64,000 bases of DNA, taken from contig DAOROA010000003.1 in assembly GCA_035441325.1 (NCBI GenBank), positions 38,189-102,188 on the forward strand. Reading direction: 5' to 3'. The notes under the pieces were generated by a model, which ran no database searches, had not been told where the DNA came from, and saw nothing but the letters and a program-made list of their open reading frames with translations. The position numbers were made by a program, and so were the translations under genes. This stretch comes from Competibacter_A sp002352125. GTDB taxonomy: Bacteria; Pseudomonadota; Gammaproteobacteria; Competibacterales; Competibacteraceae. Below, in pieces: positions 53,105-61,299 of this stretch. The stretch's first letter is position 1, and the number at the start of each line of letters is the position of its first letter.

Positions 53105-53228
53105 GGTTGCAACCTCCTTGATATGTCTATATGTCTCTATCAAATCGCGCCGAAAGCTCGGATTCCGGCGCCTTCTAAATTTTTAGAGCCCAGTCGCTAG
53201 CAATAAATTCCCGTTGAAGAATGGGAAG

Positions 53229-54887
53229 TTAAGCCTTTGACTTCTCGTCGTACTGGCCACGAATCACCTTTTTGTCGAGCTTGCCGACGCTGGTTTTCGG
53301 GATAGACTCGACGAATAGCACCTGGTCGGGAACGCCCCATTTGGAGAGGATGCCCTTGTCGGCGAAATCTTTGAGCCAATCGCGGATGGCGGCTTCGTTG
53401 ATCTGGTCGGCTTGATCGTGCTTGAGCACCACCAGAGCCAGCGGTCGTTCGCCCCATTTGGGATCGGGGATGCCGACTACGGCCGCTTCCGCCACCGCCG
53501 GATGTTTGAGGATCAAGTCTTCCAGCTCCAGCGAGGAGACCCATTCGCCGCCGGTCTTGATCACGTCCTTCAGCCGGTCGGTGATCTTGAGATAGCCTTC
53601 CTCGTCGATCACGCCGATGTCGCCGGTGTGCAGATAGCCGCCGCGCCACAGCGTTTCGGAGTTTCTGGGATCCTTCAGGTAACCTTGAGTCAACCAGGGC
53701 GCGCGGACCACCACCTCGCCGGGCGTCTTGCCGTCGTGCGGCAAATCGTTCATTTCCTCGTCTACCACGCGCAGCTCGACCAACGGCACGGGCAACCCGG
53801 TTTTGCAGCGGATGTCCAGTTGCCGTTCCTCGTCCCAGCCCAGCATGTGCGGTTTGAGTTGGGCGAAGGTCAGAATCGGGCAGGTTTCCGACATGCCGTA
53901 GGCAGTGAAGACGTCCACGCCCCGATCACGGGCCTGTTTGGCTAAGGCGCGCGGTAGCGCCGAACCACCGATGATCACCTTCCAGCGCGATAAATCCACT
54001 TCGTTTACTTTGGGGCTCGCCAATAGCATTTGCAGGATAGTTGGCACGCAGTGAGAAAAGGTCACGTTTTCCCGTTGGATCAACGTCAGCAGATGTTCCG
54101 GCACATAGCGACCCGGATAGACCTGTTTAACCCCCAGCGTAGTCGCGACATAAGGAATGCCCCAGGCGTGAACGTGGAACATCGGGGTGATCGGTAAGTA
54201 GACATCCTCGCGGTTGAACCGGCCCTGGCCAGTACCGGCCACCGCCGCCAGCACGCTGAAGGTATGCATGACCAGTTGGCGGTGACTGAAATATACGCCT
54301 TTGGGCAGGCCGGTCGTACCGGTCGTGTAGAACGTGGTGGCACGGGTATCTTCCGGGAAATCCGGAAAGCGGTAGTCGGGATCGCCGGTCGCTAGCAGTG
54401 CCTCGTACTCGGTGGTGATGTCCAGAGCGGTAGCTGGCGCTTGGCCGGTGTCGTTTAGCAAGACAAACTGTTTGACTGGCTCGATCCGGTCGCGGATGGC
54501 CTCCAGGATCGGCAGGAACTCGGTGTTGACCAGGATCACATCGTCTTCGGCGTGGTTGATGGTGTAGAGAATCTGCTCGGGCGACAGCCGGATGTTGACG
54601 GTGTGCAGTACCGCGCCCAGCATCGGTACCGCGAAAAAGCATTCCAGGTAGCGATGGCTGTCCCAGTCCATGACCGCCACGGTATCGCCGGGTTTGACGC
54701 CCAATTTCGCCAAGCCGCTGGCCAGCCGGCCGACCCGTTCGCCCAAATCGCGGTAGGTCTGGCGCTTGAAATCGCCGTAGACGATTTCCTGTTCGGGGAA
54801 TTGGCGAACCGGATTGCGGAGCAGGTTTTTGATTAGCAGGGGGTAGGCGTACGCGGAGGGCGTGCGGTCGATCGGTTTGGCGGACAT
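53229..54887 (-). CDS. medium/long-chain acyl-CoA synthetase
   Basis: The 552-residue adenylate-forming enzyme has TTFYTTGTTGLPKGVYFSHRQL, AYGMSETCP, WLRTGD-like YLHTGDIGVIDEEGYL and KDVIKTGGEWVSS. The C-terminal lysine region is PKTSVGKLDKKVIR. It resembles AlkK/FadD3-like medium-chain acyl-CoA ligases that activate fatty acids for degradation or lipid synthesis. The chain-length preference cannot be read from sequence. Confidence 0.9.
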   Translation of the reverse strand: MSAKPIDRTPSAYAYPLLIKNLLRNPVRQFPEQEIVYGDFKRQTYRDLGERVGRLASGLAKLGVKPGDTVAVMDWDSHRYLECFFAVPMLGAVLHTVNIRLSPEQILYTINHAEDDVILVNTEFLPILEAIRDRIEPVKQFVLLNDTGQAPATALDITTEYEALLATGDPDYRFPDFPEDTRATTFYTTGTTGLPKGVYFSHRQLVMHTFSVLAAVAGTGQGRFNREDVYLPITPMFHVHAWGIPYVATTLGVKQVYPGRYVPEHLLTLIQRENVTFSHCVPTILQMLLASPKVNEVDLSRWKVIIGGSALPRALAKQARDRGVDVFTAYGMSETCPILTFAQLKPHMLGWDEERQLDIRCKTGLPVPLVELRVVDEEMNDLPHDGKTPGEVVVRAPWLTQGYLKDPRNSETLWRGGYLHTGDIGVIDEEGYLKITDRLKDVIKTGGEWVSSLELEDLILKHPAVAEAAVVGIPDPKWGERPLALVVLKHDQADQINEAAIRDWLKDFADKGILSKWGVPDQVLFVESIPKTSVGKLDKKVIRGQYDEKSKA

Positions 54888-55221
54888 TGTTGTTCTCCCC
54901 GTGGCGTTGAAGGGAATGTTCGGATGAACAAAGGGGCAGTGCAGCTACTTTGTTTTCTTGCCGTCTATTGTAGACCCGCATCCCATCGGATATCGGAACC
55001 CGATCCCGAAAACTCGACCGGTTTCGAAATGAAACGACCGAAAACCGGGAGTTGCAGTTTTTCTTGCCAACGACTCTCGCAGCCCTTCTGAATTTTGTCC
55101 GATTTATAGCAAAAAACCATATTTTTGGCATGTATTTCAATTTATCAATCCCGTTTCGGCAAGATGGCATGGCGGTGGCAAATCAATCGTAGATTCCAAG
55201 AACGAGAGGAGGGATTCTGAT
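54888..55221. other. 334-bp divergent intergenic region
   Basis: The gap separates the divergent acyl-CoA synthetase and SBBP genes and must contain both promoters. An AT-rich stretch lies at about 55,095-55,145. I could not assign a promoter pair or a small gene. Confidence 0.4.
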
Positions 55222-58086
55222 ATGAGATACGAGCAAATCGGGCGATATCTATCTGGGACCGTTTGGCCGAAACGCTGGAAATGGTGGGGGTGGTTAGTGG
55301 TTTTGGCTGGATTGGGTTGGGGAGCGACATTAGCGAAAGGGATGTCGGCGCCGGAGAACGTTTTCGGTAAATTGCCGCTGTATTTCGTCGAGAACCGGGG
55401 GCAGACCGATAGCAAGGCGGTCTATCACACGCTGGGTGGAGGTGATCGAACATACTTTACCGCTACCGGAGTCTGGCTGACGCAGACTCGGACGGCAAAG
55501 CGGGAGGCCGATCCAACCCGGTTCGATCCGGCGGCGTTGCGGCGGGCGGCGCTGCATCATGATTCGCCGCAAAGGTGGGCGCTGAAGCTGGAGTTTTTGG
55601 GAGCGCGCGAAGTGACGCCGCAGGCATCGGCGCCCACCGGAGCGACGGCGAATTATTTTCGCGGCAAGCCGGAACAGTGGCGTACCGGGCTGGCGACGTA
55701 CCGGGAGCTGGTCTATCCCGGTCTATGGCCGGGCATCGACCTGCACTACGGCGGGGATGCGGGCCGGCCGAAGAGCACCTTCATGGTGGCGCCGGGCGCC
55801 GATCCGAAGCAGATCCGGCTGGCTTGGCACGGGGCGGAGCGGGTCGCCCTCGCCGACGCCGGGCGGCTGCGGGTGGAAACGCCGCTCGGGATCATCGAGG
55901 AAGAACGGCCAGTGGCGTGGCAGGAGCGCGATGGGCGGCGGGTGCCGGTGGCGGCGCGTTACGCGCTGGAATCCGATTCGGCTGGCGGCTGGCGCTATGG
56001 TTTCGAGGTGGGGGAATACGATCCCGCCCTGCCCCTGGTGATCGATCCCATCACGCTCGGATACGCCGGGTTCCTTGGGGGCGGCGGCTACGATTATGGT
56101 AGTAGCATCGCCGTAGATAAAGACGGTGCAACCTATATCACCGGATACACGGATTCCGGCGATTTTCCAACCAGCGTTGGTGCGATGGGCGGCTCGTTCA
56201 ACGGTTACACCGATGCTTTTATAGTCAAGGTGAAACCTGACGGCTCAGGCCTAGCCTACGCTAGCTTTCTCGGCGGCACCGATTCTGACGCGGGTTTTGG
56301 CATCGCGGTGGATGACGCCGGCGCGGCCTATGTGACAGGCGGGACCTGGTCCAGCGATTTTCCGGTCGTCGGTGGGCTGGGTGCTTTGCTAAGAGGCCAC
56401 GAGGATGTTTTTGTGGCCAAGGTGAAGCCCGACGGTTCGGGTTTGGTCTACGCCGGCTTTCTTGGGGGTACTGGCGAGCGACTGTGCGGTCGCCCAGTTT
56501 GCTGGGAGGAAACCGGTTTCGATATTGCGGTGGACAGCGCTGGCGCCGCCTATGTGACGGGCACAACGGGTTCCAGCGATTTTCCGGTCGTCGGTGGGTT
56601 GGGTGCTTCGCTAAGAGGCCACGAGGATGCCTTTGTGGCCAAGGTGAAGCCCGACGGCTCGGGTTTGGTCTACGCTGGTTTTGTCGGCGGTACGGGCGAA
56701 CCGTGCTACTCCGACTATTTTTGCCAAGGGGACTCTGGCTACGCTATCGCGGTGGACGGAGCCGGTGCAGCCTACGTCACTGGACAGACATTCTCCAGCG
56801 ACTTTCCGGTTGTCGGCGGATTGGGCGTTTCGCTGAAAGGCATCGGAGATGCCTTCGTGGTGAAAGTGAAGCCCGATGGATCGGGTTTGGTCTACGCCGG
56901 CTTGCTAGGTGGTACTGGCGATGGGTGTTACCGCAATGGTTGTTTAACGGACTCTGGTTTCGGTATTGCGGTAGATAGCGCCAGCGCGGCCTACATCACG
57001 GGCGTGACCTATTCCAGCAATTTTCCGACCGTCGGTGAGTTGGGCTCTTCGCTGAAAGGCATCGGAGATGCCTTCGTGGCGAAGGTGAAGCCCGATGGAT
57101 CGGGCTTAGCTTACGTCGGCTTGCTCGGCGGTGCTGCTGATGAATCGTGCTACTTGGAAGGTTGTACGACGGATTCTGGTTTCGGTATTGCGGTAGATGG
57201 CGTCGGCGCAGCCTACGTCACGGGCGAAACCTACTCCAGCGATTTTCCGACGGTCGGTGGGTTGGGCGCTGCTTTAAAAGGCTGGGGCGATACCTTCGTG
57301 GCGAAGGTGAAGCCCGATGGATCGGGCTTGGCCTATGCCAGTTTTCTCGGTGGTAGCGGGCACGATGCTGGTGCTGGTATAGCCGTGGACAGCGCGGGCG
57401 CTGCCTACATAGTCGGAAATACCTCCTCCAACGATTTTCCAGTGGCCGCTGGTCCCGATCTTTCGTACAACGGGGGTGATTATGATGCTTTCGTGGTCAA
57501 GATCGTCGAAACGGCTGTACCAGCCCCGCCGATAGCGGTCATCGATCATTATTTGGGCTACATCGACCAATCGCTGATCGTCGCTGCGCCCGGCGTGCTG
57601 CGCAACGACCTCAACTCGGATGATGGGACGTTGACAGCGAGCGTGGTCGGCGCTCCCGGCCACGGGGCGCTGAGACTCGACGCTGACGGCGGTTTCATCT
57701 ATACCCCAAATAGAGATGGTGGCGGCACGGATAGTTTTTCTTACAAAGCCAACAACAGCGCTGGCGACAGCGCCCCGGCCATCGTCACGCTGGAGTTGAT
57801 GCACCCCCCCGGAGCTGTAAGGGATCGCTATGATTATGGTATATGGACAGGTGGGAGTGGTCTTGGAAATGTTCTGGCAAACGATATCAATATCATAGAG
57901 GGGGTTACGACGGCAGCCATCAAAAAACATCCACGTCATGGCACGCTGGCGCTCGAACCCGACGGGGATTTTACTTATACGCCGGATTCGGGCTACTGGG
58001 GCAGGGATAGTTTCACTTATGTGATCAAGTACGGTTCTGCCACCAGCAAACCCGCCCGTGTGATCTTCATCATGCGCAGGTCTTGA
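55222..58086 (+). CDS. large secreted SBBP-repeat protein with C-terminal Ig-like domains
   Basis: The 954-residue protein has a signal anchor (WWGWLVVLAGLGWGATLAKG) and an N-terminal domain typical of this family (LPLYFVENRGQTDSKAVYHT). Seven SBBP-type beta-propeller repeats follow (each near DAFVAKVKPDGSGLAYASFLGG ... DFP). It ends with two tandem Ig/cadherin-like domains (GGFIYTPNRDGGGTDSFSY). Four repeats carry an inserted loop with a cysteine pair. It is probably exported and surface-associated. AGAGGAGGG precedes the ATG. Confidence 0.88.
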   Translation: MRYEQIGRYLSGTVWPKRWKWWGWLVVLAGLGWGATLAKGMSAPENVFGKLPLYFVENRGQTDSKAVYHTLGGGDRTYFTATGVWLTQTRTAKREADPTRFDPAALRRAALHHDSPQRWALKLEFLGAREVTPQASAPTGATANYFRGKPEQWRTGLATYRELVYPGLWPGIDLHYGGDAGRPKSTFMVAPGADPKQIRLAWHGAERVALADAGRLRVETPLGIIEEERPVAWQERDGRRVPVAARYALESDSAGGWRYGFEVGEYDPALPLVIDPITLGYAGFLGGGGYDYGSSIAVDKDGATYITGYTDSGDFPTSVGAMGGSFNGYTDAFIVKVKPDGSGLAYASFLGGTDSDAGFGIAVDDAGAAYVTGGTWSSDFPVVGGLGALLRGHEDVFVAKVKPDGSGLVYAGFLGGTGERLCGRPVCWEETGFDIAVDSAGAAYVTGTTGSSDFPVVGGLGASLRGHEDAFVAKVKPDGSGLVYAGFVGGTGEPCYSDYFCQGDSGYAIAVDGAGAAYVTGQTFSSDFPVVGGLGVSLKGIGDAFVVKVKPDGSGLVYAGLLGGTGDGCYRNGCLTDSGFGIAVDSASAAYITGVTYSSNFPTVGELGSSLKGIGDAFVAKVKPDGSGLAYVGLLGGAADESCYLEGCTTDSGFGIAVDGVGAAYVTGETYSSDFPTVGGLGAALKGWGDTFVAKVKPDGSGLAYASFLGGSGHDAGAGIAVDSAGAAYIVGNTSSNDFPVAAGPDLSYNGGDYDAFVVKIVETAVPAPPIAVIDHYLGYIDQSLIVAAPGVLRNDLNSDDGTLTASVVGAPGHGALRLDADGGFIYTPNRDGGGTDSFSYKANNSAGDSAPAIVTLELMHPPGAVRDRYDYGIWTGGSGLGNVLANDINIIEGVTTAAIKKHPRHGTLALEPDGDFTYTPDSGYWGRDSFTYVIKYGSATSKPARVIFIMRRS

Positions 58087-58190
58087 ATCAACGCCGCGTC
58101 GGGTGGATTGCAGTTTTATCCGGCGCGGCAATCTCGTCAGTCGGTTCTTAGACCGTCGCTTTTCTCGACCAACCTATAGCGTTTCGTCGC

Positions 58191-59600
58191 TCAACCCGCG
58201 TGGCGAGCGATGTAGTCCTTGATTTGATTCGCGTCTGCGTCCATCACCTCGAACCGCTGCGGGAGCGATTCGAGGTTTTCGTAACCGGCCGGCCGGCCGG
58301 GCAAGCGGCCCAGCGCCTCGATGATGGAATCCTCGAATTTGACCGGTAGCGCGGTTTCCGCGCAAATCAGCGGGATGCCGTCCTCGCGGTATTCCAGTCC
58401 GACTTTGACGCCGTCGGCGGTGTGGGTGTCGATGACGATGCCGGATTCCCGGTAGACCCGGCGGATGGTGTCCATGCGGTCTTGGTGGGTGCTGGAGCCG
58501 GACACGAAACCGGATTCCTGGGCCGCGCGGAAATAGTCGCTGCCGGACAGATCGAAAAATCCCTTGGTGTCCAGTTGTCGCCACAAATTGCGGACCACCG
58601 CCGGATCGCGGTCGACGACATCGTAGACGAAACGCTCGAAATTCGACGCCTTGGAGATGTCCATCGACGGGCTGCTGGTGTGTGCCACCTGCCCGGTCGC
58701 GCGCACCCGATAAACGCCGGTGCGAAAGAACTCGTCCAGCACGTCGTTTTCGTTGGTGGCCAGAATCAAGCGGCGGATGGGCAGGCCCATGCGCTTGGCG
58801 ATGTAGCCGGCGCAGATGTTGCCGAAATTGCCGGACGGCACCGCAAACGACACCTCCTGATCGTCGCGCGTGGTGGCTGCCAGCCAGCCCTTGAAGTAGT
58901 AGACGATCTGCGCCGCCACCCGCGCCCAATTGATCGAGTTGACCGTGCCGATGCGGTACTGGGCCTTGAAACCGGCGTCGTTGCTGACCGCTTTGACGAT
59001 GTCCTGGCAGTCGTCGAACACGCCGCGCACGGCGATGTTGAAGATATTGGGGTCTTGCAGGGAGAACATTTGCGCAGTCTGAAACCGACTCATCTTCTGG
59101 TGCGGCGAGAGCATGAACACGCGGACGCCGCGCTTGCCGCGCATGGCGTATTCGGCGCTGGAGCCGGTATCGCCGGAGGTCGCGCCCAGGATGTTGAGGT
59201 GACCATCGGTTTTGAGCAGGGCGTACTCGAACAGGTTGCCGAGCAGTTGCAGCGCGATGTCCTTGAACGCCAGAGTCGGGCCGTTTGACAGCCCCAGCAG
59301 CCAAACGCCGTCGTCGAGCGGCGCGAGCGGGGTGATGGCATCGGTGCGGAAGATCGCGGCGGTGTAGGTTTTGTCGATCAGCGCGTGCAAGGCTTCCGCC
59401 GGCAGGTCATCGGCGAATTTGCTCAGGATGGCGAAAGCCAGTTCGGAGTAGGAGAGATCGCGCCAATTTGCCAGTTCGCCGGGCGCCAGCGCCGGGTAGA
59501 CCTGCGGCATGGTCAGGCCGCCGTCGGGCGCCAGGCCACCCAGCAAAATGTCCGAAAACGTCGCAGGGGCCATGCCGCCTCGGGTGCTGACGTAGTGCAT
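58191..59600 (-). CDS. thrC: threonine synthase
   Basis: The 469-residue PLP enzyme starts MHYVSTRGGMAPATFSDILL. It has NGPTLAFKDIALQLLG with the PLP lysine and LGATSGDTGSSAEYAM with the phosphate-binding loop. It converts O-phosphohomoserine to threonine. Length and start are normal for the gammaproteobacterial long form. Confidence 0.96.
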   Translation of the reverse strand: MHYVSTRGGMAPATFSDILLGGLAPDGGLTMPQVYPALAPGELANWRDLSYSELAFAILSKFADDLPAEALHALIDKTYTAAIFRTDAITPLAPLDDGVWLLGLSNGPTLAFKDIALQLLGNLFEYALLKTDGHLNILGATSGDTGSSAEYAMRGKRGVRVFMLSPHQKMSRFQTAQMFSLQDPNIFNIAVRGVFDDCQDIVKAVSNDAGFKAQYRIGTVNSINWARVAAQIVYYFKGWLAATTRDDQEVSFAVPSGNFGNICAGYIAKRMGLPIRRLILATNENDVLDEFFRTGVYRVRATGQVAHTSSPSMDISKASNFERFVYDVVDRDPAVVRNLWRQLDTKGFFDLSGSDYFRAAQESGFVSGSSTHQDRMDTIRRVYRESGIVIDTHTADGVKVGLEYREDGIPLICAETALPVKFEDSIIEALGRLPGRPAGYENLESLPQRFEVMDADANQIKDYIARHAG

Positions 59601-59706
59601 CAGAAAATCCTCGGGATTCGGGAGGGGAAGATTGTGGGAATGGCGGCTATTGTACTCCGCTGTACTCCGCCAAACTTTCGAAACAGCGGCCCCGCCGAGG
59701 AGGTTG

Positions 59707-60345
59707 TTACGGTGGAGTCAGCGCCGCGTCGTCGGCTTGGACGGGCAGCAGCCTTTTCGTGATTTCCTGCGCCCACGGATTGATTTCGCCGTAGACCTTC
59801 ACCAACCGGCCTTTCGAGGCGCGAAACAGCAGCTTGGCGCGGGCGTTGTCCACGGAATTGTCGTACACGTAGGTTCGGTCGGCCAGCCAGGTCACGACCG
59901 AACAGTACGCCAGCGATTTGGTGTAGCGGCCGATGATCTTGGGGATGGGGACATCGTGCCCGCCTTCCATGACTCGCATCGCGACCCGTTTGGCGTTGAT
60001 GGAGGGATCGTCGGTGCCGACGAAGAACAGACGGACAAAAAAACCGGCATCGCGGGCGCGGCGGATAAAGTGCATTTTGTCCGGGGCGGACAAAACGGTT
60101 TCGAAGGCGAGACTACGGCCTTCGATCAGGCAGTGTTCGCGGATTTCGGCGGCCCGTCGTGCCGCCTGGATAACCGCGTCGGGGGCGTTCCAGTCGCCGA
60201 ATTCGTCGCGGGCGATGAAGTCCGGGTTGACGTAAACGCACCCGTCCATCCATTCGTGCATCAGCAGTTGCTGGGTAATCGAGGTTTTGCCGGAACCGTT
60301 GGGGCCGGCCACCACGATCAGCCGGGGTTTTTCCCCGTCGGTCAT
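59707..60345 (-). CDS. zeta-toxin-type kinase
   Basis: The 212-residue protein has a Walker A loop VVAGPNGSGKTSITQQLL near residues 11-28, YVNPDFIARDEFG and ETVLSAPDKM. The RVAMRVMEGGHDVPIPKIIGRY region is typical of zeta toxins. Known zeta toxins phosphorylate UDP-N-acetylglucosamine and block cell-wall synthesis. Its start overlaps the upstream antitoxin stop by four bases, a classical toxin-antitoxin arrangement. Confidence 0.85.
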   Translation of the reverse strand: MTDGEKPRLIVVAGPNGSGKTSITQQLLMHEWMDGCVYVNPDFIARDEFGDWNAPDAVIQAARRAAEIREHCLIEGRSLAFETVLSAPDKMHFIRRARDAGFFVRLFFVGTDDPSINAKRVAMRVMEGGHDVPIPKIIGRYTKSLAYCSVVTWLADRTYVYDNSVDNARAKLLFRASKGRLVKVYGEINPWAQEITKRLLPVQADDAALTPP

Positions 60346-60530
60346 GCCCGTGTCAGCAGCAGGGAATCGACCGCCGTGATTTCGGCGCGCAGGCGGATCA
60401 TGAGTTGTTCGCGGGCCGTTTGAGCGTGTTTGCGCGCTTCGGTGGCGACCGCTTCCATCAAGGCATCGAGTTGTTCGTCGGAGGGCTCATGGGCGATGTC
60501 GTTCAAGTTGAATCGAGCGTGCTGAATCAT
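60342..60530 (-). CDS. antitoxin of the zeta-type module
   Basis: The 62-residue helical protein (FNLNDIAHEPSDEQLDALMEAVATEARKHA) precedes the zeta-like toxin and overlaps it (ATGA). It is not a recognised epsilon antitoxin; the role is inferred from size, order and overlap. A near-identical copy lies at 60,834-61,019. Confidence 0.75.
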   Translation of the reverse strand: MIQHARFNLNDIAHEPSDEQLDALMEAVATEARKHAQTAREQLMIRLRAEITAVDSLLLTRA

Positions 60531-60833
60531 GAGCAGATCCTCCGAAGATCGCGAAACGGTTTAAGCGGGCGAGAAAAGCGAGCAACGAATCATTCTACAT
60601 GGTATTGGGGTCGATGCCCAAGACACTACCAATGGTTTGGCTAGCCGTTCGGCGGGCTGGTGTTCGACTCGGGCGCACTGCTGCACGTCTTCTGCCCGTT
60701 GCCGCTTGGTTTTGGCGCATTGGCGGTTGGCGGAAACCGACGGCGCATTGCACGCCGCCGGTTTGGGACTGCCGCTGTTTTTCGAGAGGGTCGCCGGGCC
60801 GTTTTGCAACGGCCGGCGGATTTTTTCCGTCGA
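60531..60833. other. spacer between the two antitoxin copies
   Basis: About 300 bases without a gene I can support. Several frames are open on both strands, but none resembles the zeta toxin or any family I recognise. It may be a scrambled remnant of a second toxin gene. Confidence 0.4.
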
Positions 60834-61019
60834 TCAGGCTTGCGGCTGAAAGGGAAGGCCGATCGCCATGATGTCGGCGCGCAGGCGGATCATGAGCTGT
60901 TCGCGGGCCGTTTGAGCGTGTTTGCGCACTTCGGTGGCGACGGCTTCCATCAGGGCGTCGAGCTGTTCGTCGGAGGGTTCGTGGGTGATGTCGTTCAGGT
61001 CGAAGTTTTGTGATTTCAT
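60834..61019 (-). CDS. duplicated orphan antitoxin
   Basis: The 61-residue protein is nearly identical to the antitoxin at 60,342 over its central 40 residues (HEPSDEQLDALMEAVATE and RKHAQTAREQLMIRLRA). It differs at both ends. No toxin follows within the 300 bases to its left. An in-frame start at 61,034 is possible; 61,019 matches the paralogue better. The 61,035-61,299 gap shows only the next gene's leader. Confidence 0.7.
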   Translation of the reverse strand: MKSQNFDLNDITHEPSDEQLDALMEAVATEVRKHAQTAREQLMIRLRADIMAIGLPFQPQA

Positions 61020-61299
61020 TGGTCTTCTCCTCAATTCTTCAACATCGGCCAGCGCGGTGGGTCACTGCCCGCGTCCGACTGTAACGATACGATTTATTTT
61101 AACTCAAGCTGCTACGGAAGGTTGGAGATTCCGATCGGTTTGTTTCAATCGTTTTGGGTGGAACCCATAATGTTCAGGCTGGCCGCGCTAGTTATCTGAG
61201 TCATCGCGGCGGTCGCCGGGATGTGTCGCGGTAGGGGTGGGAGATTGTTAAACAAAGTCACGCTCACGGATACATAAAAAACTTTGGAGGGACATCGCT

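Noticed and set aside
56080..57500. CRISPR-like or recombination repeats
   Set aside because: The repeats are in-frame protein repeats of the SBBP gene with diverged spacers, not a CRISPR array.
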